The notes: generated by a model from the sequence alone, not told the origin. 64,000 nt of DNA from Hyalella azteca (GCF_000764305.2 NW_025935888.1:62001-126000); one strand, 5' to 3'. Shown: positions 10,668-22,763, numbered from the stretch's first letter. Made by a program: numbers and translations.

Positions 10668-11430
10668 ATACAGAGTGCTTCGTGGGAACGTTCAGTCATG
10701 TATTTCGCGCCAAGCAACCAGACGTTGTAGGTAAAGGGCAGGAAGTATTTCATATGAAAAGCAAGGTCATGAAGTTTTGTGTCCCGCCTGGACAGTTGCC
10801 ACCATGCATTGGTCAAGAGAGCAGCATTCGTTTGCTGTCGAGGCGTACTGTTCTAATTGCCGTTCCATTATCGCTACTCAACGAGCATATCCAGTACTCG
10901 GTTCCGTATTCGACCTTCAGTTTGGGTTGCTGATCAGAAATCGCTTGTTACGTGGGTGAACACATTTAGGGTGAGTGTTTGAAGTGTGAATGCAAAAAAA
11001 ATGTGGAAGTGTGAATGCAAGAGGGTCTGAATGAATGCAAAAGTGGAAGTGTGAATGCATGAGGGTCTGGAGGTCAGCGGACTACCACAACACCCGAAAA
11101 CGTAGAGTTAGAGAGTGGTGTTTCTGCGTTCTCCTTACCGTGGATCTTCTGAGACAACATTTTGCAGAGCGCCTCTTCTCCTTGAGAGGTGACCTTCTTT
11201 GGCCGGCACGATCCTCCGATTTGGCTCCGTGTGATTTTTTTTAGGTGGTTATCTTAAATCAATTTTTTTACAATTACTGACCATGGACTCTGCCGCATTT
11301 GAAGAACAACATACGCCAAGCCATCGCCAACATACCCGTCATGCATCAGCGAGTAGGTCGGAACTTCAAAAATCGACCAACTGAATGCATTGATAATAGG
11401 GCCGTCATTTCTCCGTTATCGTCTTTAAAA
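10668..11430 (+). pseudogene. Internally deleted mariner-like (Tc1/mariner superfamily) transposase relic
   Basis: A CATACAGAGTGCTTC end resembling mariner inverted ends lies at 10668. From about 10801 the frame reads MHWSREQHSFAVEAYCSN then SIIATQRAY, the N-terminal helix-turn-helix region seen in arthropod mariner-like transposases. Around 10960 this breaks off. From about 11140 the C-terminal part follows: RQHFAERLF, WPARSSDLAPCDFF, a frameshift in a T run at 11227-11240, then LKNNIRQAIANIPVMHQRV and CIDNRAV. The middle of the catalytic domain is gone. Short direct repeats (GTGTGAATGCA with AAGTGGAA) at 10980-11060 mark the deletion zone. A matching right end was not found. Confidence 0.75.
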
Positions 11431-11910
11431 CTAATTTAAACAAAAGTTCAGGTAACGTCTTTTTCAATACAATTTACATTGTAATGATATCTTTACTAAT
11501 TCTTTTTTATTGGGCATTCAAATCACAAAGTTTCCGTGACTCACATAGTACAATTCATTATTCCGACATTTAAATTGTAAGAAGTGACAAGAGTTCTGAA
11601 AATCTAAATTCCTAAAATTTCATGAGAATAACTACGAACAGTCACATGCATGAGAGTATCTGCATTGTCCCAAGACAAAATCTACAAGAATTTAACGTGT
11701 TTGAGAGAACACTATTGCTCAAAATAATTGACTGGAATATAGGACGCTCTCTCAACTGCTTTAACATCACCAGGGTCATCGTATTCTTCGCGCGTAGCAT
11801 GACAAAAGCCCTGACCAAATCGTAGCTACAAAAATCTTATCATGTGTACGTCCAATGCAAGGCGTTCGCAGCGGGGAAACTAACCTCTTTTTTCGATGAT
11901 ACACTCGGTG

Positions 11911-12058
11911 AAATGAGTGAGACTGTCCAAATAGCATTGTATTTTTGTCCTTGTTTGTGTCATTCTGACACAGCTTGGGCCGTAGCGGTGCTACGCCTCG
12001 TCACTGCTCGTCCTGCCGGTAAAAATGTGCTTTGCTATTTGGACAATTTTACTCATCT
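11911..12058 (+). mobile_element. MITE family 1 copy with both inverted ends
   Basis: The left end is GTGAGACTGTCCAAATAGCA and the right end is GCTTTGCTATTTGGACAATT. The two are inverted repeats over about 25 bases. There is no coding capacity. Confidence 0.75.
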
Positions 12059-12309
12059 TTCTTCTCAGTGATGCAGTTAGGCTGACGTTCTTGAACCGAC
12101 GTTTGCTGGGCTCCGGCGTGGATTATGTCAGCTTGGTTTAAGCCAGAAGATATTTTTATTATTATTTTTTCGTTTAGGTGACACAGAAAATATTTTTATT
12201 AGTTTTTTTTTTCGTTCGGGTGACAAGGCTGGAGCGCATGCGAGGTGCCCATAATCTTCAGCCTATAGCGTGCGTGTGACTTCAGAGTTCATACTTACAC
12301 TCAGAGAAG

Positions 12310-12395
12310 TTAGTGAGATAAATTCAAATAGCGATGCAATTTCTACCCTAGTGTGGGTGATCATGAACCAGTTTGGCCAGGCAAATCAAGGTAGC
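12310..12395 (+). mobile_element. MITE family 1, decayed partial copy
   Basis: GTTAGTGAGATAAATTCAAATAGCGATGCAATTTCTACC aligns with the family's left end; the homology is AGTGAGA..CAAATAGCGATGCA. The right part resembles the 24.7 kb copy (GAACCAGTTTG). Confidence 0.5.
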
Positions 12396-12684
12396 GTTAA
12401 TTCATTAATAGCGTTGCTTTCAGTTTCATGGTTTTTACAGGGCTTCTTACTCTATAACTGGAAAGTTATTAAATATATAAGGAATATTACTTAGAAATTC
12501 TCTTCCAGCTCCAACTATTTGTCTAAATGTCATTTTCATTCTATAAATTTTTGACTTGAAATGACCGAATATGCTGTAAAATTATATGCCAAACTCTACA
12601 CTCTGGCCTCGACGTTCATCGATCAGTTCAAACAGATAAGCACTTATATTATCAGTCTGCTTAAATCGCAAGTTCACAAGGAAT

Positions 12685-12803
12685 TTAAAAGCAAAGAAAA
12701 CACCAAGCAAATTCACTTTATCGATATTGAATATCGATATTCAATAATCGGTAATATTTAATATCGATATGATGAATTTGTTTGGTGTTTTATTTGCTTT
12801 TAA
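12685..12803. repeat. Long foldback: 31-bp near-perfect arms with AT-rich centre
   Basis: The left arm, 12685-12715 (TTAAAAGCAAAGAAAACACC...), pairs with the right arm, 12773-12803, with two mismatches. The centre is itself made of ATCGATATT palindromes, which lengthen the stem to about 50 bp. It could be a small foldback transposon, or an RNA hairpin if transcribed. Confidence 0.8.
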
Positions 12804-14600
12804 AAGAGATAAGCATTACGTCTTTATACGAGGACACAATTTCCTGTAACCCTTAATTATAATAATTAAGAGCAGTGGTTACATTTGCTCTCTAATTAGT
12901 CAAACATCTAGTCAAACATCAGTGAAAGATTGTACCCTCACTACTGCTTGGTAGAAATATCCCAAAAACAACCGTTCAAATATAGAAACTTCATATACAA
13001 AATAAGTGTGCAACATTTGCGAAATTGATTAAAAACTTGATTAGCTGAAAAATTTGTAGCCTAATCTGTAACTAGAACGATTATGGGTATTCAGATGCGC
13101 TTGTTTGCGATTCTCATACCCTGATATACAGAGTGATCAAATGCGTCGGAAACGCTAATTAATCAAGTCACTCATATACTAATCATCACTACTAAAAATT
13201 ACGTGGGGATATCATGGAGATCTCAAAACACAAGTCGCACTGCAATGGAAGTGTCATCAGGTGCTAAGCGATATTTAATCTCATTAATTCTCTCTGTGCT
13301 GCGAACTCTTTCGATGTGAAGACTCAGTCTGGTCAAAGGCTTCAGTAATTTGGGAGAATGTAATGAAGCCAGGGTTTTTTATCAGTGATAGTCACTGACG
13401 ATTTAATGAGTTTTATGTAGGAAAAATGTTGATACTAAATAGCCATGCAGAATGATTTAAACGGGTATCGCAAGTGCGTGTCCAATCTTACGTCCAACGA
13501 AAAATCATGAATATATTTTTGATTTGTACGTCGATATAAGAGTTATTTTCATTTTTCATTTTCATATGCTATGAATGACGAGTTTTTAAATTAATTTTGC
13601 ATGTATGTAAACTTAATTTTGTAAAATTTAACAATTTCATTTTTTGTATTTTCTATCCCTAACAAAATTTAGTGCAAATGTCTTCAAAAATTTTCAATAA
13701 GATATTACAAGTAAATATTGTTGGCGACTTCAAGCTGTTATTTTATGCCACTCAAATCTCGAAATAATTCTTTGCAACACCAGTTAGCGAAGACACAAGC
13801 TGCAGCAGCTTGATTGAATTTGCATTCACTTATGAAACATGGGGGTATTATATGCTTAGCTTTGCTTTAAGTTTGCATGAAAAGCTCAGACCTAATAATA
13901 TATTTAATGGAACAATTTTATTCATTAGAAAATTTGCAAGGTAGCTCTCGCCTGTATGATGTTGAATGACAGCCTTGCTCCCATCGGAGACATTTTGTTA
14001 ATGTATTCGATGAAGCTACGCAGCACCGACACATGCAGCAGCTATCAAGTCTAAACAGATGACGCATCAAGACAAATATGATAAGTTAAATTTGTTATTT
14101 AACTTTCGAATGATTGACATTTCTTACCAGTATTGGGCGACTGATGATGCGAGCATGAATAATGTTTTGTTCATTTTTTAGCCTGTAAATCAATCGAATT
14201 AAGATAACTTCCATTAATTACGTCAATGTGGAGCGCCTGTTTGGGCGAAACTGGATGAAAACGGCAGCGGTTTTGATACAAAACTTTATACAAGGGCATT
14301 TTAATTATCTGATTGTCAGATCATAGCTTGAATTAAGAGAAATTTCGTCTCTTCTTAATTTCACAGATTTTAACTGGAAACTTAGTGACTTTCTTTCGGA
14401 GTATCCAAGCAGATTCATAAAATTCGTATGGTAAAGATCCAAACTGTTATTTAAATGGGAAACCTAAATTAATTTTTGAAAAAATGGAGATTTTTATTTT
14501 ACGTATTGCATTTAAACATACGCTTCCAAGTAACCGACATTTTTTAACTTACCCTTAGTATATCATAACCCAAAAATTTAAATCAGGAATAGATAACGGC
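12804..14600. other. AT-rich DNA, no gene seen
   Basis: Nothing supported. GATATACAGAGTGATCAAA at 13121 resembles a mariner end but has no partner. Confidence 0.65.
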
Positions 14601-14933
14601 CAACCTCCATTAAAACTACAGTAGTTCCAAATGTTTCGCTAAAAAATGCCGGGTTAAATTAGAGTCTGAGGACAAGGGAAAATAAGCGGGCGCTGCAACC
14701 CCTGGCAGGTCAGGAACGTTTCGGCCAGAATATTTCCGACTCAAGCACATCAGTTCTGGTAACGTATCCGTGGACCCACACTCCGCAACTTTCTCAGCCC
14801 ATAAACTCCGCACACGGACAAAAACTGCACAGTTTTTAGGGGTGGTCGCTTTACGAGAAGCAGGCAATCGTGGCCCAATGTGGTGATCCTAAAAAAGATC
14901 TTACATAACGACGCCGCTTTCTCTCCCAGCTGC

Positions 14934-15017
14934 CTAGATGGATGCTGGCAGAGCTCGGTCCTGCCGCTCAGATCTGTGTTCCAAACGCTGCAGTAAAGCC
15001 TTAGCTTGCCGCTGCTT
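14934..15017 (-). CDS. Candidate terminal exon fragment, charged helix
   Basis: On the minus strand a pyrimidine-rich tract and AG (TACTTCTTACTTCCATTTGCAAG, ending at 15018) precede an open frame of 27 codons ending in TAG. It encodes a highly charged stretch (KQRQAKALLQRLEHRSERQ) that would form an amphipathic helix. GC content is higher than in the flanks. No matching upstream exon was identified, and the segment is too short to assign to a family. Confidence 0.22.
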   Translation of the reverse strand, partial: KQRQAKALLQRLEHRSERQDRALPASI

Positions 15018-15134
15018 CTTGCAAATGGAAGTAAGAAGTAGCGTTTGATATATAGAGAGTCCCAAGTGTTGACTGTCGCCTCTCTGCTTATAAAAATGAG
15101 TTAGGAAAATCAAATGGATTATAATTCCTGCCAC

Positions 15135-17417
15135 TATGAGCTGTATTTTTGGTTGGTCTTTAAGTTAGATAAAACGGTACAAGCATTAAATGAAGATTGA
15201 AAAATATGTGCTTATTTGCCTGAAAATTTATTTTTAAAAAACTTGTTAACATCCTAACAAATCGACTTTTTCATCTACAATTTTTCCTCCAGGAAAATTT
15301 ACGTTCTGAGAGTTTTTGTGCCAAAGTAAGGACTTGTGTGCAAAAGGGTGCCTTCATAAGGCAGATCATTTATCCTTAAGCCGTACACTCACTTTACAAC
15401 CTCTATTTATGACCAGCAGCAACCGTACACGCACTTTACTGCCCCTATCCATGACTATAATCAGCTGACGGGACAAATTTATACATTACCATGGCGATCG
15501 CAAATTCGAAATCAATCAATAATTGCAGGAAAATCACCATCATCCATTACGAAGCAAGCCATGTCACCACGTTTCTAACTTCAGATCATTAGACGAATAA
15601 GCAACAATCAGGCAAAGTTTGACTTGATGGCATGTGCCGTCAAAAGGCTGCTGCATCAAGCGTCGCAACTTGCCGGCGTCTAGAGAGATGCGACGTGAAA
15701 ACTTTGTATTGGAGTTTCCCCAAGTTGGCTCGATCACCAGAAAGCGGTTTTGTGATGTGTCACAGCAAGATATTTTCTATATTTACCTTCCATTTGGCTA
15801 GATATCTGAAGATATTTTTATTGTTACGTTGTGATAAGATATCCTCAATGATACAGACAAATTCGCCTATAGAAAAGATTAAAGCATAATATTAAATCAT
15901 AAAACTTTAAAGGTTACAGTTATTTTCCTGTCTCTATTAGGGTGATACCCGAGAATTATCTTGCATAATTTCGTCTAAAAGCTCAAAATTAATTCAAGGC
16001 AGGTATGTATTCAACTCTTGAATTGCAATTGCTACGTAATGGCCACTCACCGCACTACTGTCCTATAAACAAAGCAAGCAGTAGAATGTCTAGGAGCAGC
16101 CTTGTACAGCCATAACCATACAAATGACTTTAAAGTCCACACAAATGTCGGACATCATAAGTGTCCGCCGCTATCGTTACTTCTTTGCACTCACACAAAT
16201 AAGTGAGACTTATACGTTATACTTATACTATTATACTTATAGCGATGCACATTTTGCTATTCCGTGGGTCATCTGGTCCAATTGGGCCGACATAAGGGTG
16301 TATCAGTGCTACGTGAAGAATGTGTGTCACTATCGGGATAATATGACTCGTTTATTTTTCTGAGAATGGCATCTTTGATGGTGTTGGTGGTGCGGTGCTA
16401 AAAGAAGATGAAAAATAAATAGGTGGAGCTGAATGGCTGGAAAGAGGAAAGAGAAATTAAAAAAAATTGGAAGAAACGAAATAGGCACTACGCGCATTAT
16501 TTGGTTTGTTGTAGCAATTTGATGTTTTGTGCGGGTTAAATGTCGGCGTCTGTGTCGTTCGCCAATACCAAGCCATTGACTAGCGACACCATCACCGGTA
16601 ACAACTAATATCATATTGAGGTTAGTGAAGAACAAATGAATAATTAGATACACAATGTGTTATTCATTTCTCGATGAAAAAATCTGAAATTAACAGTGCA
16701 GAAATACCAGGCCACGTGATTATTTTTATCTTCTCTCCAAGTCATGGGTTATTCGAAACATGGCCTTTTGTTCCGTTGTTGATTCAGTTTTGCAACAAAC
16801 TGCAAATAATTTACAGACAAAGCCTTATGCGCACGGTATTCTTTGCCGCTCAAGGGGTTGCCAAACTTTGACTTGTGCATTTTCGAAGTTTATAGTGTAC
16901 AATGCCAAAAACATAAAAATGATAATGATCATTTTTTTTATCAGCAAACTTTAATGAATCTTGTACAAGACTCATTGCAGCGGGCAAGTGAGTCAAAAAA
17001 TAAAAAAAAATGTTATGGTGAATGTTGAATATACACCCCCTGGATGATTGTGACACATCACATCTCGAGATCTACATAGACGTGTCATATTCAGGTGTTA
17101 AAATATTTATGTGAACAAACAAAGCAATTCGATAATAAGATAAATCGAGGAAAAAAACGCGATCTCACAGAACATCAACACTTAAATATTCGTCGTTTTG
17201 TGGCAAGGCATACAGCTTACGCAAAATTAGAGCAAAATAGTCTTTGTGAAACTGCATTAAAATTACCCTTAAACATCTACATGAATGTTGCACGTCCTGA
17301 CTAAAAAATCATAATCATAATCAAAATACTCCGAGTATTTGGAATTTTATTTTGGCGCTGGTAATCAAGGAGCGTTGAAAATTAATTTTCATCCCCAGCA
17401 AGAATTGCAAGTAGGCA
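15135..17417. other. No gene supported
   Basis: Apart from the MITE copy at 16202-16345, open frames are short, unsupported by splice signals or motifs, and overlap on both strands. Confidence 0.6.
16202..16345 (+). mobile_element. MITE family 1, decayed copy
   Basis: AGTGAGACTTAT, then ATAGCGATGCACATTTTGC, then GGGTCATCTGG and GTATCAGTGCTACGTGAAGA before a GTGTGTCAC end. These blocks occur in the same order as in the 22.6 and 62.7 kb copies. An AT-rich stretch is inserted after the first block. Confidence 0.6.
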
Positions 17418-17569
17418 CCTGGGCCATACTTTAAAAAAAAGTTACGATATCGTAAGTTCATTGGCCTATCGTCTACGGCCTTTCAAGGAAAATCCACCAA
17501 TCATAGACAAGAAAATAGAGCGTAAGTATTTACGGTAACTTACCGACTTTTGAAAGTATGGCCCCTGGG
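17418..17569. mobile_element. MITE family 2, copy 2 (~150 bp)
   Basis: Ends CCTGGGCCATACTTT and GAAAGTATGGCCCCTGG are inverted. The interior matches copy 1 over more than 100 bases. There is no coding capacity. Confidence 0.8.
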
Positions 17570-18574
17570 CAGGCTGAGGCAGGAGAGCGCGACTGCAGTA
17601 GTACAGAAACTCTATTCCGCTGCTTCGGAGATGTTTTTGTAAAGCCGTTGCATAATAAAAAAAAATTTCTATATTTATAGACAACTCATTTACCTACGTT
17701 CATTCATAGAACTAAAGTAGTTTTAAGACGTATTTATTGCTAGGGTGTTAGCGAACATAAAGAAAAATTAAGCTGATTTAGATTCAGCATTACCTTCAAT
17801 GCGCAAGTGTAGGCATGAAACATATTGTCTTCAGTGGTAAGTTCAGGCTAGGTGATCGATGCTAACATATCAAGAAGTAAATGATCAATCACATTTGTGA
17901 CATTTTTTCAGATAAAAAATTAAATTTCCAATAATAAACAAGGCTTGGGTAGGAGCAGTGGACTGAAACAATAAAACTAATTTGAAACTTTGAAGCTAAC
18001 GTAGCAGTTCCGAGCCTCTGTGTTGTTCGTGACATTCCATACGAAGCGAGCTGCTGCGAACTGGAATCTTACGAGAGAAATTCTCTACTGCTTCTGGAAT
18101 GCCAATATTTTTAAAGGAACTAGAACGACTTTCATCGCGTTACTTGGAACAGAAAAGGTTTGAAATTCTTCTGTTCAAGTAATACGTTCTTCTTTGTAGC
18201 AACTACGTCTTACTGTGATAAGTGATACGTGAAACTTGTGAAACTATGTCGCAAAACGAAGTAATTTTCCCGGCGAATGGGATTTAAAATACATACGATC
18301 TGTTTGATCGAACGGAGCTTTGAGGCAAGACAATTATATATCTAAACGCATCTATCTTACTGGTGGTAGAATTTAACAAAAATCAGAGCTGTTTGATCGA
18401 AAACAAGATTTAATTATTATTTATATTACGATAATTTAAAATGAAGGGAAAGTTGTTCAAATAACTGAAACATGAATTTGACTTGAAATAGAAATTATAC
18501 TGGGTAATAGCAAAAACTCGAAGTTTTTTTATGCTTCATCCAAAAATCACAACACAAACATCGCTATTTATATA

Positions 18575-18665
18575 TTACATAACATTACCAGTACAATAGC
18601 AACTTCGATAATGATAATAGTCGATAACATTACCAGTACAACAGTAACTTCGATAACATAGTTAG
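18575..18665 (+). repeat. Short tandem duplication
   Basis: ATAACATTACCAGTACAA followed by TAGCAACTTCGATAA is repeated twice, about 47 bases apart. Confidence 0.8.
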
Positions 18666-18872
18666 ACTAGATAGGTTTTCAGCGCTCTTTAATATGAGGT
18701 AACGATAAAAGCTAACTTCACGTCAATATGAGGTAACAGGAAATTTAACGCGATAAAATTTAATTAATCTTTTTCATAAAATCCATAATTACAGTCCGGA
18801 TTTTAAACAAGATTTTCCAACAAATTTCATGAGCATTTTGCCAATTTCTTCTTATAGTTAATTTTGATGTAG

Positions 18873-19117
18873 TTGTCCCGCAGTATCCACATCCCCCGGC
18901 CCAGGGCTCGCAGTGTTCGAGTTTTTGTGGCTGTAAAATTCAAGGCGCGTGGAGAAGTCAGCGTTTGCAGGAGTTCCCCATGCTGTTCTCTCCCCTCGGT
19001 GACTCGACGAGAAACTTTTAACGGCAGTTATTTTAAAGGTCGGACTTTGGCCCCCAGTCTGACAGTTTGGTCATTACCTGAAGCGGCAAAAATTCAACCC
19101 CTCGGACTGTCGCCTGG
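18873..19117 (+). other. GC-richer segment adjoining block B, function unknown
   Basis: An open frame of about 80 codons spans this segment and enters the array. Its composition (Arg, Ser, Pro-rich) is uninformative and no motif is recognised. It may be the left part of the repeat element. Confidence 0.3.
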
Positions 19118-19346
19118 CCCAACCGTGTAGTAACCGTGTAACCGTGCAGTTACCGTTCAAGCCGTGCAGTGACCGTGTAACCGTGCAGTGACCGTGCAAC
19201 CGTGCAGTGACCGTGTAACCGTGTAGTGACCGTGCAACCGTGCAGCTAGTGACAGTTCAAGCCGCGCAGTGACCGTGTAACCGTGCAGTGACCGTGTAAC
19301 CGTGTAGTGACCGTGTAACCGTGCAGTGACCGTTCAAGCCGTGCAG
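19118..19346 (+). repeat. 19/20-bp tandem array, block B
   Basis: The units are the same as at 7739-8088. The right 170 bases (19177-19346) are identical to the array next to the assembly gap. Confidence 0.95.
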
Positions 19347-19656
19347 TGTGACGGCAGATAATCATATGATATTTGAACAAAAGCACAAGGATGAGGATGC
19401 ACCGCTCATGAGTGGAGTTTGTTGTGAATGTTATCGAATTAAATCAAATATTTGAGAGACCAAGCCACGTAGAACAGGGCAAGCGATATTGCACGCATGA
19501 ATGAAGTTTTTACATTCTGCTGCTTCGCGTTAGAGTAAGAAAATTAAACCTCGAATTTAAGTAAGTAACGGTAATGCATAATTCATTAATTAAGTAACTG
19601 TAATGCATAATTGATTATCATCGCTAAGCTCATTGATGAAACACACATTGTGTGTG

Positions 19657-19883
19657 CCTGTTGTCACAATGACCCGATGACATCAAATCTGCATGCGCTG
19701 TGGTCCGCAGTGGCCCGATGACCACAAATAAGCGTGCACTGTGGTCCGTAATGGCCCGCTGACCACAAATAAGCGTGCACTGTGGTCCGCAATGGCCCGA
19801 TGACCACAAATAAGCGTGCACTGTGGTCCGCAATGGCCCGATGACCACAAATAAGCGTGCACTGTGGTCCGCAATGGCCCGAT
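19657..19883 (+). repeat. 41-bp tandem array, block B
   Basis: Five to six units of the same 41-base repeat as at 8364-8560. The last unit runs straight into the conserved tail with no insertion. Confidence 0.95.
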
Positions 19884-20372
19884 TCACGGTAATTATCAAA
19901 ACGGCAACTTTATAAAACGGTAATTTCCTCAAGTTCAGCTCGCACTTCCTTAGTGCGTGTCATCCACAAAACGGAAATGCTTCCACGAACACCACAGTCA
20001 AGGCGAAGCGTTCGAAGGAAGTCAGGATGGACTTCCTAATTGGCGAAGAAAGTCATGCAGGAATGATTTCTTTGCGAATGGATGTCCGGCGCCAATAAGG
20101 CCTGGATATCATAGGCTGTGCAATTTAATGACCTCCCTGGCGCCTTCACATGCGGCATGACAAGGCAGAGCACCAATGTTTGAGTCAGACTGCGAATGAC
20201 GTCACAAAAATATAACTTTGTACTCACTGCATGCAGTGAGTGACAGAGAGTGCATTTTCTCGTCGACGAAAACATGAAGTCACGGACGGGCAGGCAGACG
20301 GACAGACGGACGGACAGACGGACATGGCAAGCACAATAGTGCATTTTTTTCATAAATGAGAAAATGCGCTAA

Positions 20373-22130
20373 AAAGACACACCAATGGTCACAGATTGGA
20401 TTATAAGGCAGCCGATCAACTAATCGCAGATTATACCCTCATGATCTTGGTCGGTAGTTTTTGGGCATAGGAGGGCCAAGAGACACTCTGGGAACCAATC
20501 TCCGAGGAGTAGGAATTAACTTCGTCAGTTCAAGCGACAGGCTCGCGAACCAGTGAAAATTTACAGACGCGGCAGCTTCTGATTTGGACTACCAGAAGTT
20601 GGGGCGACTCTAAATTTTGTTAGGGGAGGTGCTCAAGAAATGGCGGCGCCTGTTTGTCTTTTATTTGGTAGTGGCTTAGGTAAAGTTTCTAGGAATAATC
20701 AAAGTAATATCTGAGGGAACAATTTGAGTTACAACTTAGCTGTCGACTTAGGTAACAGCTTAAATAATAAACTCAATAACTACTTAGAAAACAACACAAA
20801 TTCAATAACAATTTATTTAAATAATTTTCACGACTTCATGTTTCAATTGAATTGGTAGATTGAAGGCTACGAGCGATCAATTTTGATGCGAGAAGAAATT
20901 CATCGCATCAGCTAACCTGAAAATGTAACGTCTTGGGAGCAGACTGGGTCCATGACTGCCTTGTAATGGCATAAAACTGAACTTTACTGAGAGGTAATAT
21001 AACTGAACCGCAACTTGCGTTCAAACTTTAATGAGTTACTCCTCGGTCCTTGCAACATTCTCAACTCGCCGAGTTTTTTAACTTCTCTCTCATTAGGACG
21101 TCGTGGTCGCTCAGGTTTTGAAAATCGCTGATGAGGATCGAAGCTTTGTCCAAATCTTTCTGAATAATATTCCGTACTGCGGTTCATTTACTCAAGTTTG
21201 GTTTTTCTGGCCTTGTTTAGTTTATTCCTTGTTTGATCGGTTTGAAGTAATGTCATAAAATTATGTTTAGGCTTTAAAATTAAATAACTGTCAGATACGG
21301 GCATTCGCATGAAGATCTGCTGGCATTTATATTTTGCTCTGAGAAAAGTGAAAATTTGTATTATAAGTGAATTACATGAATTGTGAGTGATTTACATCGT
21401 TTGTTCCCAGCTCTTACGCCACAAAGTTTAAACGTTAAACGTTTGGTTAATGTTAAACGTTTCTTACGCCACAAAGGTTAAACGTTTGACTAATGCGTTG
21501 CAGTACAAACATTCCTAAAAACTTTTAATTGAATATTATAATTTAACGTTGTTGAAACCCGGCGCAAAGTTGTGCAGAGATCGCGTGTTGTGTCGCTCGT
21601 TAGCCATCGTGGAACGTAGAATATTTCGTGGACCACCTAATATTTGAAGTTAATTAAGTAGTATTTTTACTTCATCTGCATGCAGTAGGTCTGATTTAGG
21701 CAGCAATGTGATTCAGTCCAGAAATTTCCATGGACTCCAGAAGATGAGTCAGCATTTTTATAAAATTTGATTTTCCTTTCTTGATATTCAATCTCAGAGC
21801 CGAGATTGGAAAACTGTATAGAGTAGAATTTCAAAGATTTTTACGGAATGAAGGAAATCTTGAACTTGACTTAATTTTTAAAATTTCAAGTAATTTTGAT
21901 ATATTTTTTGATGGATGCTGGATGAAATGGAAAAGAAATACGATAAAAATTCCAGGATCTAAGCGCAAGTTTTCATGTCGGAAATCAACAAATATGTACA
22001 TGGGCCGTACTATGAAAATTAGTTAAGAGAGTATAACTCCATCAGCAAAAAAATGACAGCTTTTGAAGCTAAGAGTATTACTCCGTCAGCCAAAAACTAA
22101 CAGCTTTTAAAGCTAAACTAACAAATCAGA
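20373..22130. other. No gene supported
   Basis: Mixed AT-rich DNA between block B and the 45-bp array. There is an imperfect duplication of CAGCTTTTGAAGCTAA near 22050-22110. Confidence 0.6.
21412..21495 (+). repeat. Palindromic duplicated motif
   Basis: CTTACGCCACAAAG followed by TTAAACGTT occurs twice, with TTTAAACGTTAAACGTTT between, a cluster of AACGTT palindromes. Confidence 0.75.
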
Positions 22131-22141
22131 GAGGAAAAATT

Positions 22142-22390
22142 GGCCGCTACGTGTACATAACTGCTAAGCGTACGTAGGTGTACTTGGGCCGCTACGTGTA
22201 CATAACTGCTAAGCGTACGTAGGTGTACTTGAACCGCTACGTGTACTTAACTGCTAAGCGTACGTAAGTGTACTTGGGCCGCTACGTGTAATTAACTGCC
22301 AAGTGTACGTCGTAGGTGTACTTTGGACACTACGTGTACTTAACTGCTAAGCGTACGTAGGTGTACTTGAGCCGCTAAGTGTACATATGC
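22142..22390 (+). repeat. ~45-bp tandem array
   Basis: Five to six units contain GCCGCTACGTGTACATAACT then GCTAAGCGTACGTAGGTGTA. TACGTGTAC and GTACGTAC parts are partly palindromic. Confidence 0.95.
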
Positions 22391-22630
22391 GAGTTTTTAT
22401 AGCACGGCCCCTGAGCGCCGCTCGTTGAATTCAATTTCCATTATTTTTATTGGCCTATTCCGTGTAAACCCTAAGGTAATAACGGCAATGACGTACGTTT
22501 GTACAAACATAAATGCACCGCAGACATTGCAGAGTTGGCGAGCTAATGCTAGCGCTATAAGCGTCTCCTTCCAATAAGCGTTGTAGAGTTGCGTTCATGG
22601 CCGCTATTATAGAGCATGCATACTAAAAAA

Positions 22631-22763
22631 ATGAATGAAACTTTGCCCAAATAGCAATTTAATTTTTGCCCATTTGTATATCATCTCATTTTGGCCCCGC
22701 AAAAGGGCGTATCGGTACTACGGAAGAAAGTGTGTCCCAATTTTGCCAACATCACCCATTCAT
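22631..22763 (+). mobile_element. MITE family 1 copy
   Basis: ATGAATGAAACTTTGCCCAAATAGC begins the copy. TTTTTGCC, TCATCTCATTTTGGCC, GGGCGTATCGGTACTACGG and GAAAGTGTGTCCCAATTT follow in family order, and ATGAATG recurs in inverted form at the end. Confidence 0.7.

Larger units (their letters stand above)
19118..20372 (+). repeat. Composite repeat block B, apparently uninterrupted
   Basis: In order: a 19/20-bp array (19118-19346), a spacer with a short internal duplication around CGGTAATGCATAATT, a 41-bp array (19657-19883), then a tail that includes TTTTCTCGTCGACGAAAAC and a CGGACAGACGG tract. It ends in the foldback GTGCATTTTTTTCATAAATGAGAAAATGCGC. Block A has the same order with one insertion. 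At about 1.25 kb this is the better template for the unit. Confidence 0.8.

Noticed and set aside
14616..14867. Minus frame ending in LTRHFLAKH, recalling a C2H2 half-finger
   Set aside because: The paired cysteines are missing and no second finger is present.
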